64,000 nucleotides of DNA from Rahnella aquatilis CIP 78.65 = ATCC 33071 (GCF_000241955.1 NC_016818.1:1674001-1738000), one strand, 5' to 3'; numbered from the stretch's first letter, positions 29,843 to 39,874 are shown. The notes: a model not told the origin generated them from the letters alone. Numbers and translations are program-made.

Positions 29843-30919
29843 TTAAGCCTGTGGCTGAGTAACAGTATCTTTGTAGCCTTTAACTTCGATTTCTACACGA
29901 CGGTCTGGTGCCAGGCAGTCGATCAGAGCAGCACGGCCTTTAACGGAGTCACAGGTAGAACCAGTAACTGGGTTAGATTTACCCTGGCCTTGTGCAGAGA
30001 TCTTGTTAGCAGGGATACCTTTAGATACCAGGTAATCTACTACGCTCTGAGCACGTTGCTCAGACAGTTTCTGGTTGTATTGTTCTGAACCGATACGGTC
30101 GGTGTAACCCAGAACGATAACAGAACCGTCTTTAGGATCGATGGAGCTCAACTGGCTGTACAGCTGATCCAGAGCCTGTTGGCCTTCTGGTTTCAGAGTC
30201 GCTTTGTTGAAGTTGAAGAGAACATCAGATTTCAGAGTGAATTTCTTAGTCTCTACAACTGGAGCTGGAGCTGGTGCTGGAGCAACAACTGGAGCAGCTG
30301 CTTCATCTTGACCGAAACGGTAAGAAACACCTACAGACAGCATTGCGTTATCAGGACGTGCACCAACGGTAGCCGCGTCACCAATGTTGTTAACCCACTG
30401 GTAATCCAGACGGGTAGCCCAGTTTTTGGTTACTGCGTATTCAAGACCTACGGCTGCCAGTGGAGAAACACCAGTGTCGTGATCATTTACGCGACCATTA
30501 GCACCGTTGTTGAAGTTACCCTTAGCATCTGCACGCCAAACCATACCACCCAGACGGGTGTACAGGTCCAGATCGTCAGTCAGCGGGTAGCTCAGTTTAG
30601 CAGCCAGCTGAACGCCTTGTGCTTTGAACGCGCCGTTGTTTACGCTGCCTTTGTAAGGCATACGGCCAAGCCAGTCATATCCCATTTCAAAGCCCAGGTA
30701 TTGGTTCGCTTGGTAACCCAAGAACGCACCTGCACCCAGTTGGCTTTCGTGGGTAGGGCCGTTGCCGATACCGTTGTAAGCATTTGCGAAACCAGTGTCA
30801 TGGTATTGGGACCAGCCCAATTTACCACCGGTATACCAGGTGTTATCTTTAGGGGCGGCTTGCGCTACGGTAGCGAAACCTGCCAGTGCCACTGCTAATG
30901 CGATAGCTGTCTTTTTCAT
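29843..30919 (-). CDS. ompA: Outer membrane protein A
   Basis: 358 residues from ATG 30919 ([26 protein letters not shown]). Eight-stranded beta-barrel (about 22-195) linking the outer membrane, a proline-alanine hinge ([15 protein letters not shown]), and the C-terminal OmpA-like domain (about 225-358) with the peptidoglycan-binding motif [20 protein letters not shown]. Two cysteines ([21 protein letters not shown]) form the usual disulfide. An upstream ATG at 30949 falls in the leader; 30919 has the conserved GAGGCGCAAA. Highly expressed gene; leader described separately. Confidence 0.97.
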   Translation of the reverse strand: MKKTAIALAVALAGFATVAQAAPKDNTWYTGGKLGWSQYHDTGFANAYNGIGNGPTHESQLGAGAFLGYQANQYLGFEMGYDWLGRMPYKGSVNNGAFKAQGVQLAAKLSYPLTDDLDLYTRLGGMVWRADAKGNFNNGANGRVNDHDTGVSPLAAVGLEYAVTKNWATRLDYQWVNNIGDAATVGARPDNAMLSVGVSYRFGQDEAAAPVVAPAPAPAPVVETKKFTLKSDVLFNFNKATLKPEGQQALDQLYSQLSSIDPKDGSVIVLGYTDRIGSEQYNQKLSEQRAQSVVDYLVSKGIPANKISAQGQGKSNPVTGSTCDSVKGRAALIDCLAPDRRVEIEVKGYKDTVTQPQA

Positions 30920-31060
30920 TTTGCGCCTCGTTATCATCCAAATAGGCAATTGAGCTTTAAGCTTTTTAAGCCCTTGGTTAAAATCCTTACGCCAAGATTA
31001 TTGCTTCATTTCAGAACTTGCCACTTTACGTTGGCATTATCGAGCAACCTTGGCGTTGTA
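30920..31060 (-). promoter_or_regulatory. ompA 5' leader
   Basis: The last part, GGATGATAACGAGGCGCAAA before ATG, is the same as the ribosome-binding region of E. coli ompA that the small RNA MicA targets. Upstream the minus strand has GATAAT near 31040 as a possible -10. E. coli ompA has a long stabilising leader of about 130 bases. The 31060-31276 stretch up to sulA holds nothing else I recognise. Confidence 0.6.
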
Positions 31061-31276
31061 AAGTCTACAACGTGGCGCGAAACTTACAAGCTTGATGTGT
31101 TAACACCGTGGAAAAAAAGGGAAAAATGTACACATTTCTTAACGTGTTTGGCAATTTGCTGACAAATTCTGGCTCTAATCGGCATTCCGGAAGCCCGTTT
31201 TTACTGGCTTGCAGGCATTATTCAGCACAAATCACTAAGTTCCGCATTATTTTCATAGGAAAATTCCTATTTTGAA

Positions 31277-31783
31277 CTAATGGTATACGGAAGAGTGAAT
31301 TTTTACTGTTGAATGATGTCCACAAGCTGAATTCTGTTCAATTGTCGGTTTCATAATGAAGCCATAAGCCCCTCCCTGACGCGCGGCAATTTGCAATCTT
31401 TCCCTCTCAGCATCACTCAAATCCGGAAGCCATCCCAACACGACACTGTAGTTACCCGTCTGCAATGCTTTCTCCATCGCATCCACTGTCGACATCGCCG
31501 TAATTTGATTTACCTGCACCATCTTATCCACCGGCAACCCTGACTGAGATAACCAATGACGGCTCAGTTTTTGCTGAGGCGTGAGCCACAACAACCAGCG
31601 AGACTGCATACCTAAGTGTTGCAGTAAGGGCAGCAGTAACTGCGCAAAAGCAGGCTGGCTCGCACTATAGACGAACTCAGTGATCAGACCATTATTCAAG
31701 GATGCAGACGTATTTACCTGTGACGGAGTAACGGGCAAAGCAAGCTGACTAAAATGATGATTTGTATGGTGTTGAGTTCGCAT
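31277..31783 (-). CDS. sulA: SOS cell-division inhibitor SulA
   Basis: 168 residues from ATG 31783 (MRTQHHTNHHF); a longer frame runs up through the LexA box and is not used. SulA binds FtsZ and blocks septation after DNA damage, then is degraded by Lon; the C-terminal VKIHSSVYH matches the E. coli end (LKIHSNLYH) recognised by Lon. Conserved core LLLPLLQHLGMQSRWLLWLTPQQKLSRHWL and GNYSVVLGWLPDLS. Controlled by a LexA box overlapping its -10. Upstream of ompA on the same strand as in E. coli. Confidence 0.95.
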   Translation of the reverse strand: MRTQHHTNHHFSQLALPVTPSQVNTSASLNNGLITEFVYSASQPAFAQLLLPLLQHLGMQSRWLLWLTPQQKLSRHWLSQSGLPVDKMVQVNQITAMSTVDAMEKALQTGNYSVVLGWLPDLSDAERERLQIAARQGGAYGFIMKPTIEQNSACGHHSTVKIHSSVYH

Positions 31784-31803
31784 AAAGATGTACCCCAGTG
31801 AGT

Positions 31804-31846
31804 TACTGTATGTATGTACAGTACTCTGGCGGTGAGCAAAGATCAA
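31804..31846 (-). promoter_or_regulatory. sulA promoter with LexA (SOS) box
   Basis: Minus strand TTGATC (-35, 31841-31846), 17-base spacer, TACTGT (-10). The -10 is the first arm of TACTGTACATACATACAGTA (31804-31823), a near-perfect SOS box. This layout is the same as in E. coli sulA, and predicts tight LexA repression. Confidence 0.95.
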
Positions 31847-31999
31847 CCCAATTTTTCCAAGATATCTCGCAAATTTTGAAGGCAACAGGCTGTAACGGCA
31901 TTTTATGTTTGTTGCGGTTCATAAGATTGCGTATTTTGCTTTTAGCTGTTTTGGTAACTCAAAATGGAAGCAAGGGATTAACGTGAAAAGGATAACGCA

Positions 32000-32632
32000 A
32001 TGATAAACAAATCAAAAAAAAGAGTGCTCGAGTGTCTGGAGATTTTTTCCCCGCTGGGCAATATTCGTTCCCGCACCCAATTTGGGGGGATGAGCCTGTC
32101 TGCTGACCGCGTCATGTTCGCCCTGGTTTCTGATGGTGAACTTTATCTGCGAGCGACCGGCGAAACCGAAGCGCATTTTTGCCGCAAGAAGATGGAGAGG
32201 CTGATCTATCGCAAGCGGGGCATGGATGTGCAGTTGCGTTATTTCAAAGTGAATGCCCGGCAATGGAATGATCCCAAGGCGCTATGCGAACTGGGCAGAT
32301 TATCGTTGCAAGGCATGCTGCGGGATAAAGAACTGAAAAAAAACAGCGAAGCGGTCCGCCTGAAAGATTTACCCAATCTCTCGCTGGCGCTCGAAAGGAT
32401 GCTCTGGCAAGTCGGCATTGAGAACTCGGGAGACTTGCGGTTGCAGGGTGCCTGCCATACCTATCTCAAACTATGTGCCATTAAAAAAAAGAATTTAGGG
32501 ATTAATTTACTGATGGCGCTGGAAGGGGCAATTTTAGGCTTCCATGAAGCTGCTTTGCCGGTGGAATCCAGAGAATTATTAACTCACTGGTTTAACCATC
32601 ACAAAGAGCAGCTATCAATGGTCGTGCACTAA
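32000..32632 (+). CDS. sxy: Competence regulator Sxy (TfoX)
   Basis: 210 residues (E. coli 209). N-terminal TfoX domain (FSPLGNIRSRTQFGGMSLSA, VMFALVSDGELYLRA) and C-terminal helix-hairpin-helix-like TfoX_C domain (LKDLPNLSLALERML, EGAILGFHEAALPV). In gammaproteobacteria Sxy works with CRP to switch on DNA-uptake genes at CRP-S sites. ATG 32000 with AAGGA seven bases upstream. Divergent from sulA and convergent with yccS; I could not make out a CRP-S site in its own leader. Confidence 0.93.
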   Translation: MINKSKKRVLECLEIFSPLGNIRSRTQFGGMSLSADRVMFALVSDGELYLRATGETEAHFCRKKMERLIYRKRGMDVQLRYFKVNARQWNDPKALCELGRLSLQGMLRDKELKKNSEAVRLKDLPNLSLALERMLWQVGIENSGDLRLQGACHTYLKLCAIKKKNLGINLLMALEGAILGFHEAALPVESRELLTHWFNHHKEQLSMVVH

Positions 32633-32653
32633 ATTTGCGTAGGGTATCTGCAA

Positions 32654-34795
32654 CTAGAGCTGACTCTTTGCCGGCAGGATTTTAGTATTGAGACTGGTGA
32701 GTTCAGGCAAATGGGCCACCAGTAATCCAATCTGCTGAAGCACGAGTTGCTCTTTACTGTCGATATCTGCTGTTCGCAACTGAATACGCGCAGTCAGTTG
32801 CCCGAGCGCATTTTGAATGCGTTCTGCTTCAGAAGGCAGATGATGCAAAGCACCGTCAACGCAGCATGCTGCATCATCGAGCAATCTCAGGGTTTCAGCA
32901 TCATTGAGTTTTTCGCGATGAGCACCCAACGCCGAAATGTAACTCAGCATCGTATGATTGAGGCATAACAGGCGAAACGCCGCTTCGAGGGTCGCCGGAT
33001 CGTTATTTCTCTCAGAGCTCATGTTCGACACAACGGACGCCAGTTCGGCATCGCAATTATGTGCATCACGACGGGCCAGACGATAGTCGAGACTATTGTC
33101 TTTCCCCTGATGGTATTGCACCAGGATTGCATCAAGATAGCGGCAATTAGCATCGAACGTTTTGCTGACAACCTTATCCAGTTGTCTGAATTTCCAGTCG
33201 GGCCATATAAAAGTTACTGCCGCCCAGGCGATACCACAACCAATCAGGGTATCTATTACCCTCGGAATAGCGACTTCAAATCCTTCGCCCAGCAAATTGA
33301 AGCATAACAACACCAGAAGGGTGATGAACATCGTGGCCTGTGCATATTGCACTGTACGGAACGCAAAGAACAATAATCCGCTGATGACGATCAGAATCAT
33401 TTGTCCGTCAACGGAAGGAACGAAGTATAGGATAGGGATACCGAGTGCAATACCGGCAAGTGTTCCGATTATCCTTAGTGCTAACCTTCTGCGGGTCGCA
33501 CTGTAGTTTGGTTGACAGACAAAAAGGCTGGTGAGCAAGATCCAATAGCCGTGATTTAAGCCGCTAACCTGAATGAAAACGTAGCCCACAAAGAGCACCA
33601 CAGACATACGAATTGCATGGCGGAACAATACAGATTGCGGTGTGAAATGACGTGAAATACGCAGCCAGATGTCATCAAGGCCGGTCAGGCGGTCTTCCGC
33701 AAACGGGCTTTTGCCGGTCTGGTTTTCCGGCAGAGACTGCTCAGACTCAATATTTGCCAGTTGCGCATCAATCGCATGCAGATTGCGTAACAGATGGCGC
33801 AACGCCTGCAACGTTTCACGGTGTTCATTGTGAGATTCCAGGCGCTTGAGGGCTTCTTCCAGCCGGGAAAACGCCCGTTCGAACTGGCCGTTGTGGGTAT
33901 ATTGCTGACGATAAAGAATGCATTGTGACAGTTGTAAACAGGCCCGTGCCTGCATGCTCATCAGACGCTGAAAGCGGAACAAAATATCACTGTGATGGAA
34001 TTGTTCACTGAGCTTGAGATATTGCACGTGGGACGAACTGGCGCGTTCATGAATATCCTGCACCACAAAATAATAATGCAATGTCCGACGTGTTCCTTTC
34101 TGGCCGCGATCCCCCTTCAGCCGGGTCTGTAGCGTATTTTTCGTTTGGTTGAGTGTGGAGACCAGTTGACCATTGGCCATGGCCAGCTCGACAAGTTGCT
34201 GGTTGTTATCTTCCTGATCGGGATCAAACAGCGTTGCTTTGGCTTCAAGATAAGCCGCCAGTTGCGTGAAACAACGGGAAATCTGATCCTGTAAGGGGCG
34301 TATGGGAAAAATAATATGGCCAGCCAGTGTCAGCAGGTTGTACCAGATAGCACCCGCAAGCAGGATCAGCGGTTGCTGATACCAGATGTGATACATGCTG
34401 GTGCCGAGCATTGTATATATGGCGATCAGCAACGCGCCAAAGGCAATCGTGGCATAACGCTGGCCCAGGGCTCCCAGCAGGATAAATCCGCAGGTTGAAA
34501 TCATCAGTCCTGGTGCAAAAAGCCACGGGTAAGGGAAAAGTAATTCTATGGAAGCTGAAGCAATGAAAAAGCAGACCAGGGTAATCAGCAAATTGCGCAG
34601 ACGACCGGCGAGACGATCGTCAAGGTCAGCAAGAGCCGCTGCAACCACGCCGAGTGTCAGGGGAATTGTCAGCGTAAACTGCCCCAACCACCACGGCAAT
34701 GCCGCAGCGCCTGTGAGCGCAATGAAAATTCTGATGTGATAAAGAACATTGCTGTTATAAGCATAACGCCGTAAACCGGGTGCAATAGAAAGCAC
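32654..34795 (-). CDS. yccS: YccS, FUSC-family inner-membrane protein
   Basis: 713 residues (E. coli 717) with two blocks of transmembrane segments (about 25-150 and 385-510) and large cytoplasmic helical regions, the layout of YccS/YhfK and aromatic-acid-exporter-type FUSC proteins. Conserved LGQRYATIAFGALLIAIYTMLGTS, SRHFTPQSVLFRHAIRMS and YWILLTSLFVCQPNYSATRRR. Start is GTG at 34795. Transcribed 44 bases after yccF, likely as an operon. Transport substrate is unknown. Confidence 0.9.
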   Translation of the reverse strand: MLSIAPGLRRYAYNSNVLYHIRIFIALTGAAALPWWLGQFTLTIPLTLGVVAAALADLDDRLAGRLRNLLITLVCFFIASASIELLFPYPWLFAPGLMISTCGFILLGALGQRYATIAFGALLIAIYTMLGTSMYHIWYQQPLILLAGAIWYNLLTLAGHIIFPIRPLQDQISRCFTQLAAYLEAKATLFDPDQEDNNQQLVELAMANGQLVSTLNQTKNTLQTRLKGDRGQKGTRRTLHYYFVVQDIHERASSSHVQYLKLSEQFHHSDILFRFQRLMSMQARACLQLSQCILYRQQYTHNGQFERAFSRLEEALKRLESHNEHRETLQALRHLLRNLHAIDAQLANIESEQSLPENQTGKSPFAEDRLTGLDDIWLRISRHFTPQSVLFRHAIRMSVVLFVGYVFIQVSGLNHGYWILLTSLFVCQPNYSATRRRLALRIIGTLAGIALGIPILYFVPSVDGQMILIVISGLLFFAFRTVQYAQATMFITLLVLLCFNLLGEGFEVAIPRVIDTLIGCGIAWAAVTFIWPDWKFRQLDKVVSKTFDANCRYLDAILVQYHQGKDNSLDYRLARRDAHNCDAELASVVSNMSSERNNDPATLEAAFRLLCLNHTMLSYISALGAHREKLNDAETLRLLDDAACCVDGALHHLPSEAERIQNALGQLTARIQLRTADIDSKEQLVLQQIGLLVAHLPELTSLNTKILPAKSQL

Positions 34796-34839
34796 GAAAA
34801 AACCCCGCCTTAAAATTCAAAAATGATGAAACACCGCAA

Positions 34840-35301
34840 TCAGCGAATGCGTCCGTTTTCTCTCTGACGGCTTGCATTAGCTTCGCGGACTTGTTTTGCC
34901 AGCTCGACGGAAACGACCCGGCGTCCTACCGGCCAGAGTGCAATGGCTGCGATTTTAAAGTTTGCAATGCCCACCGGAATACCAATTATGCTGATACATT
35001 GCGCAATACCGGCAATGATATGCGACAAGCATAACCACCAGCCGAAAAAAATAAACCAGAAGATATTCAACAGAGTACCTCCACCGGACAGTAACACGTT
35101 GCGTTTTTCCGGATACAGTTCATCGACATGCACGGCTTCATTGCCAAATGGCAACAGTGAAAGACGGGTAATTTCCCAGCAAGAGCGGGTGAGTGGCAGT
35201 GTAAAGATCAGCACGATACTGACCAGCGTAGCAAGCAACCAGGCAAGCGTGGTGAAAAAACCACCTAAAACAAAGTTGAGAATATTGAGTACGGTGCGCA
35301 T
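34840..35301 (-). CDS. yccF: YccF inner-membrane protein
   Basis: 153 residues from ATG 35301 (MRTVLNILNFVLGGFFTTLAWLLATL). Two DUF307-type repeats, each a hydrophobic segment with the pattern IxIFTLPLTRSCWEITRLSLLPFG and IIGIPVGIANFKIAAIALWPVGR; about three to four membrane spans. An upstream in-frame start (35358) adds 19 residues not in E. coli YccF. First gene of a yccF-yccS pair; function unknown. Confidence 0.9.
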   Translation of the reverse strand: MRTVLNILNFVLGGFFTTLAWLLATLVSIVLIFTLPLTRSCWEITRLSLLPFGNEAVHVDELYPEKRNVLLSGGGTLLNIFWFIFFGWWLCLSHIIAGIAQCISIIGIPVGIANFKIAAIALWPVGRRVVSVELAKQVREANASRQRENGRIR

Positions 35302-35478
35302 GGCAGCTCTTCCCGAAGAGATTAAAAAATTGATAAATTTCATGTTCACGTAACGCAAACATACCCCTTATTCTACTCTGTTTTGGCGCGTGGATCGCCT
35401 GCGCTTATCAAAGGTAAACTCTTAAATGCTCTTGCATGTAAAATGTCAGGAATTAAAGAGAAAACACGGTGTGATGAT

Positions 35479-37533
35479 ATGGAATTGAAATCGACCTCAT
35501 TCGGGAAACATCTGGCGCAGCACCCTTATAACCGGGTGCGCCTGCTTAATGCAGGCGTGGAAGTCAGTGGCGACAAACATCACTACCTGATCCCTTTTAA
35601 TCAGCTTATCCAGATCCGCTGCAAGCGCGGTATCGTCTGGGGGGAGCTCGAATTTGAATTGCCGGAGCAAAAAGTGGTCCGTTTGCACGGCACTGAATGG
35701 CAGGAAACCCAGCGTTTTTATCAGTACCTTCTCAATATCTGGCAGACCTGGAGTCTGGAGATGAGCGAGGTCAGCGCCGGGGTATTACACGGACAGGTTA
35801 AAAAAATCCTGCAGATTGAACAGCAAGATAAATGGTTCAAACGTGTTGATCTGGCTGATGTGCAGAAAGACATCACTGAGGCATTTTCTGCGATCCCGGT
35901 GCCTGTTGAACGTCTTACTGAATTTGATAACTGTCGGGAAGATTACCAGACCTGCCTGCGCTGGCTTGAGCAGGGTAAACGCAGCGTTGACCGGCGCAAT
36001 CTGGCATGGACTGACAGAGTGATTGCCGATAACCGTGACTTTTTTGATACCGTTGAAGTGTCGCCGCTTAATGACAGCCAGTGCCGTGCTGTCGTGAACG
36101 GTGAAGATGCGGTGCTGGTGCTGGCTGGCGCGGGCAGTGGTAAAACGTCGGTACTGGTGGCGCGCGCGGGCTGGCTGCTGCGCCGTCAGGAAGCGCATCC
36201 TGAACAAATTCTGTTGCTGGCTTTCGGGCGTCAGGCAGCAGATGAAATGAACGGGCGTATCAAAGAGCGTCTGCATACGGAAGGCATCAAGGCCAAGACG
36301 TTCCATGCGCTTGCGTTGCAGATTATCCAGGAAGGAAGCAAGAAAGCCCCCAAAATCAGCAAACTTGAAACCGACTCGAAAGCCCGTCGCAGCTTACTGA
36401 TTAAGACGTGGCAACAGCAGTGTGCCGAGAAAAAAGTGCAGGCCAGCGGCTGGCGGCAATGGATGACCGACGAACTGGAGTGGACGGTTCCTGACGGAGA
36501 TTACTGGAAAAATAAATCGCTGGCGGAGCGTCTTGGAAGTCGCCTTGAGCGCTGGCTGAGCCTGATGCGTATGCACGGTGGCAGCCAGGCGCAGATGATT
36601 GAAAACGCACCGGAAGAAGTCAGGGATCTGTTTACTAAGCGTATTCGCCTGATGGCACCGCTGATGAAAGCCTGGAAAACCGCACTGAAAGAAGAGGGCG
36701 CGGTTGATTTTTCGGGGCTTATCCATCAGGCAGTCAATATTCTGGAAAAAGGGCGTTTTGTCAGCCCGTGGAAGCATATTCTGGTGGATGAATTCCAGGA
36801 CATTTCCCCCCAGCGTGCGCTGCTGCTTTCGGCTTTGCGTAAACTTAATAAGCATACCAGCTTGTTTGCTGTGGGGGACGACTGGCAGGCGATTTACCGT
36901 TTCAGCGGGGCTGAGTTGTCGCTGACCACGGCGTTTGCAGACAATTTTGGCGAAGGGGCGCAATGCGCGCTGGATACGACTTACCGGTTCAATGACCGCA
37001 TCGGAGAAATCGCCAATAAGTTTGTGCAGCAGAACCCTTATCAGTTGAAGAAGCCGCTGAACAGTCTGACCAAAGGCAACAAAAAGAATGTCGTGATCCT
37101 GCCTCAGGACCAGATGGAAAAATTGCTGGATAAACTCAGTGGTTATGCCACCGCCGATGAACATATTCTGGTGCTGGCGCGTTATCACCATCTTCGTCCG
37201 CAAATTCTGGAGAAAGCCGCGACCCGCTGGCCAAAGCTTAATCTTGATTTCATGACGATTCACGCCAGTAAAGGACAACAGGCTGAATATGTCATTATTG
37301 TCGGATTGCACGAAGGCAATGACGGTTTTCCTGCCCCCGCACGGGAATCTTTGCTGGAAGAAGTGTTATTGCCTGAACCGGAAAACTTCATGGATGCTGA
37401 AGAGCGGCGCTTATTGTATGTGGCGATGACGCGTGCGAAGCATCAGGTCTGGTTGCTGCAGGATAAAGAACGTCCTTCTGTTTTTGTTGAACAGCTTGAA
37501 GATATCGGCGTACCGGTCCAGCGAAAACCGTAG
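35479..37533 (+). CDS. helD: DNA helicase IV
   Basis: 684 residues from ATG 35479 (MELKSTSFGKHLAQHPYNR), the exact E. coli length. Superfamily 1 (UvrD/Rep-like) helicase moving 3' to 5' on single-stranded DNA. Q-motif NDSQCRAVV, Walker A LAGAGSGKTSVLVARAG (about 213-229), Walker B DEFQD near 436, VGDDWQAIYRFSG, and C-terminal motifs TIHASKGQQAEYVIIVGL and RRLLYVAMTRAKHQV. A longer frame from 35383 is not supported by the family. Divergent from yccF. Confidence 0.96.
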   Translation: MELKSTSFGKHLAQHPYNRVRLLNAGVEVSGDKHHYLIPFNQLIQIRCKRGIVWGELEFELPEQKVVRLHGTEWQETQRFYQYLLNIWQTWSLEMSEVSAGVLHGQVKKILQIEQQDKWFKRVDLADVQKDITEAFSAIPVPVERLTEFDNCREDYQTCLRWLEQGKRSVDRRNLAWTDRVIADNRDFFDTVEVSPLNDSQCRAVVNGEDAVLVLAGAGSGKTSVLVARAGWLLRRQEAHPEQILLLAFGRQAADEMNGRIKERLHTEGIKAKTFHALALQIIQEGSKKAPKISKLETDSKARRSLLIKTWQQQCAEKKVQASGWRQWMTDELEWTVPDGDYWKNKSLAERLGSRLERWLSLMRMHGGSQAQMIENAPEEVRDLFTKRIRLMAPLMKAWKTALKEEGAVDFSGLIHQAVNILEKGRFVSPWKHILVDEFQDISPQRALLLSALRKLNKHTSLFAVGDDWQAIYRFSGAELSLTTAFADNFGEGAQCALDTTYRFNDRIGEIANKFVQQNPYQLKKPLNSLTKGNKKNVVILPQDQMEKLLDKLSGYATADEHILVLARYHHLRPQILEKAATRWPKLNLDFMTIHASKGQQAEYVIIVGLHEGNDGFPAPARESLLEEVLLPEPENFMDAEERRLLYVAMTRAKHQVWLLQDKERPSVFVEQLEDIGVPVQRKP

Positions 37534-37542
37534 ATAACATCA

Positions 37543-37571
37543 ACAAAAAGCCCGGCAGGCGCCGGGCTTCT
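37543..37571. terminator. Terminator between helD and mgsA
   Basis: Stem AAGCCCGGC-AGGC-GCCGGGCTT preceded by AAAA (a T run for mgsA on the minus strand) and followed by CTTCTTA. Stronger for mgsA than for helD. Confidence 0.88.
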
Positions 37572-37599
37572 TACGTTGAAAAATCACCGCATTGAAGGA

Positions 37600-38061
37600 T
37601 TATTCTTTCAGGCGTGACCACAGATAGCGCTGATAGTCAGGAATAGTGATTTCGACTTCAGACCGGAACAGCGGGGACTGGATGAGAAAGTCAGCAGTAG
37701 ACAGATTGGTCGCTACCGGGATATTCCACACGGTCGCCAGACGCAGCAGAGCTTTCACGTCCGGATCATGCGGGACGGCGTTGAGCGGATCCCAGAGGAA
37801 AATCAGCATATCGATTTTGCCTTCGGCAATCAGTGCGCCCACTTGCTGGTCGCCGCCCATCGGGCCGCTCAGCATGCTTTTGACATCAATGCCGGTATTG
37901 CGCTGAACCAAATTGCCCGTCGTGCCGGTGGCATAAAGGACATGCTGCGAAAGCTCAGCAACGTTTTTATCAACCCATTTCAGCAGGGTACTTTTGCAGT
38001 GGTCATGCGCGACCAGGGCTATATGTTTTTGTTTTGCGATCGTGCGGGTCGTGTATTCCAT
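37600..38061 (-). CDS. mgsA: Methylglyoxal synthase
   Basis: 153 residues (E. coli 152). Converts dihydroxyacetone phosphate to methylglyoxal and phosphate, relieving sugar-phosphate stress. Phosphate-binding [12 protein letters not shown], catalytic aspartate region [20 protein letters not shown] and [20 protein letters not shown] are all intact. Homohexameric cytoplasmic enzyme. GloC at 285 handles the product downstream of glyoxalase I. Confidence 0.96.
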   Translation of the reverse strand: MEYTTRTIAKQKHIALVAHDHCKSTLLKWVDKNVAELSQHVLYATGTTGNLVQRNTGIDVKSMLSGPMGGDQQVGALIAEGKIDMLIFLWDPLNAVPHDPDVKALLRLATVWNIPVATNLSTADFLIQSPLFRSEVEITIPDYQRYLWSRLKE

Positions 38062-38180
38062 CTAATTCCCTTCAACGCGAAAATAAAAGTGGATCACAGA
38101 ATACTGAAACTCCGTTTTACTGCATAGCTCAGAGGGAATAATTCGGCGCTAAGAAGGGGGAATGCGTGACGCAGGTTAAG

Positions 38181-38840
38181 TTATGACGTCCGTTCCTGAT
38201 TATCCGGCAGTTTTAACCAGAGCAACAACCGCTCAAAGCCAGCGTTCGCGGCCAGACGTGTCCACAATGGATGAAGATAAACGACAGAAATTTGGGATGT
38301 TACGTCGGTGGCTAGCGCCGATTGTTTATCCGTGCTGCCTTTGGCGAATGAAGGAACCGCCGCGCGCGCGCCCGACAAATTATAGGTCATCATTAATTTT
38401 TCAGCGTCGGCGGCATGCCCGCGATTAAACCTGTTCAGGACGTCGCGTTGCGTCGGTATCTGACGGCCTTGTTCATCAACGAGCTGATAATTCATCTGCT
38501 GGCTAAATTGCGACGTTTCATTGTCATTGCTCAGTTTTGGCAACACGAAAGAAACGGAACGATTACTTTTAGCATTGAAAGTGACGATAAGTGCAGGCGA
38601 ATGGTAGAGCATCGGTGTCTGCTGAGTCACAGAACTGACATTTTTGCTGACCTGAAAGAGGATCTGGTGCTGACCGCCATCCAGTTCAAGGCTGTCCGCG
38701 CCTTTAAGGATTGCGCCAGACATCTGTTTGCCATCGATCACCAGAACATCGACATCGGGGGACAATTTAAGTGAGGTCGCCGAAGCTGACACCATCAGGC
38801 TGAGACTCGCTAATGCGACCAGCGCATGACAGATTTTCAT
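38181..38840 (-). CDS. csgI: YccT (CsgI) secreted DUF2057 protein
   Basis: 219 residues from ATG 38840 (MKICHALVALASLSLMVSASA|TSLKLS), with GGAGAG seven bases upstream and a clear Sec signal peptide. DUF2057 core LKLSPDVDVLVIDGKQMSGAILKGADSLELD and a C-terminal helical part. In Salmonella and E. coli the protein accumulates in the periplasm and inhibits curli (CsgA) polymerisation; this ortholog is rather divergent over residues 120-200, so the role is transferred with caution. Between mgsA and yccU as in E. coli. Confidence 0.85.
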   Translation of the reverse strand: MKICHALVALASLSLMVSASATSLKLSPDVDVLVIDGKQMSGAILKGADSLELDGGQHQILFQVSKNVSSVTQQTPMLYHSPALIVTFNAKSNRSVSFVLPKLSNDNETSQFSQQMNYQLVDEQGRQIPTQRDVLNRFNRGHAADAEKLMMTYNLSGARAAVPSFAKGSTDKQSALATDVTSQISVVYLHPLWTRLAANAGFERLLLWLKLPDNQERTS

Positions 38841-39029
38841 TCTTCTCTCCTCAGATACAACGTTGCTCATCCTCTATTATTCAGGAATGACGATTGTGTG
38901 TCAAAGTTTTACAAAATGTTTTAATTTCCCACTGAGAAGCGCCTGAGCGCAGCTCTTTTTCTCGCTGAAGCTGTCGGAATGGTCAGGCTGCGTTACACTT
39001 AATGCATACAGGCCAAAGGAGATAAACCC

Positions 39030-39443
39030 GTGCAAGACAATGATATTCGCAAGATTCTTGAAGAAGTGAAAACCGTCGCGCTGGTGGGGGCCAGTGATAA
39101 TCCTGGCCGTCCAAGCTACGGCGTAATGGCGTATTTACTTTCTCAGGGCTTTGAGGTCATCCCGGTCAGTCCGAAACTGGCAGGACAGGAACTGCTTGGT
39201 CAGAAAGCGTATGGTTCGCTGGCAGAAATCCCTCATCCGGTAGATATGGTGGATGTATTCCGTAATGCCGATGCTGCTTATGGCGTGGCGCAGGAAGCGA
39301 TTGCGATTAAAGCGAAAGTGCTGTGGCTGCAACTGGGCGTCATTAATGAACAGGCTGCGGTGCTGGCAAAAGAGGCCGGACTGAAGGTGGTGATGGATCG
39401 CTGTCCGAAAATTGAAATCCCGCGACTGGACATGGAAAAGTAA
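39030..39443 (+). CDS. yccU: YccU CoA-binding-domain protein
   Basis: 137 residues, starting at a GTG with AAGGAG eight bases upstream. Rossmann-like CoA_binding_2 fold: TVALVGASDNPGRPSYGVMAYLL, VIPVSPKLAGQELLGQKAYGSL, VDMVDVFRNADAA and VVMDRCPKIEIPRL. E. coli YccU is 137 residues. Cytoplasmic, probably binds CoA; cellular role unknown. Confidence 0.93.
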   Translation: MQDNDIRKILEEVKTVALVGASDNPGRPSYGVMAYLLSQGFEVIPVSPKLAGQELLGQKAYGSLAEIPHPVDMVDVFRNADAAYGVAQEAIAIKAKVLWLQLGVINEQAAVLAKEAGLKVVMDRCPKIEIPRLDMEK

Positions 39444-39464
39444 ACGTCTGAGGATCCTGCCCGT

Positions 39465-39498
39465 AAAAAAACCGGCTGCTGGTGCCGGTTTTTGTTTT
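39465..39498 (+). terminator. Terminator between yccU and hspQ
   Basis: AAAAAACCGGC-TGCTGGT-GCCGGTTTTTGTTTTT; A run before and T run after allow it to serve both convergent genes. Confidence 0.9.
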
Positions 39499-39525
39499 TC
39501 ATCTGTCAGGAAAAAGCCATCATTC

Positions 39526-39843
39526 TCAGTTACGCAGGCGCGGTGCCTGTAACTGATTGCGGATTGACGCCGCCAGGTCGTCCAGCGAGGCTTGTTCCGG
39601 ATGGGAACGCGCCGCTTCATGATCGATCTGAATTTCAGCCAGATAGGTGTGAACCGGCTGGCCTTCTTCATCTTCCATCACGACATGGTACCAGGGAGCG
39701 GTACGCATTGAATCATCAGCAACGACATCATTGACGTCAGGCTTATCGAGCGAATATTGCGCATCAACATCAATGACCACACCCAGATAACCTAACATTC
39801 TGTGCCGAACCTGCTGTCCGATACCGTATTTACTGGCAATCAT
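39526..39843 (-). CDS. hspQ: Heat-shock protein HspQ
   Basis: 105 residues from ATG 39843 ([23 protein letters not shown]), exact E. coli length, with GGGAGG seven bases before. YccV-like small beta protein; binds hemimethylated DNA and is a specificity-enhancing factor for Lon. Conserved [22 protein letters not shown] and C-terminal QLQAPRLRN. Transcribed from a sigma-32 promoter immediately upstream. Confidence 0.95.
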   Translation of the reverse strand: MIASKYGIGQQVRHRMLGYLGVVIDVDAQYSLDKPDVNDVVADDSMRTAPWYHVVMEDEEGQPVHTYLAEIQIDHEAARSHPEQASLDDLAASIRNQLQAPRLRN

Positions 39844-39874
39844 AGTCACCTCCCAAAATAATTCATTAATCTCT

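Noticed and set aside
30179..30898. 239-codon open frame antisense to ompA
   Set aside because: Shadow of ompA with no recognisable domain or start signal.
28000..31000. matS sites (GTGACRNYGTCAC) near matP
   Set aside because: I looked for the motif by eye through the window and found no full match; a computed scan would settle it.
31880..31960. CRP-S site before sxy
   Set aside because: TTGCGGTTCATAAGATTGCG has one plausible half-site but not the symmetric second half.
36394..37311. 305-codon open frame antisense to helD
   Set aside because: Shadow of the helicase gene; lacks SD and family-like sequence.
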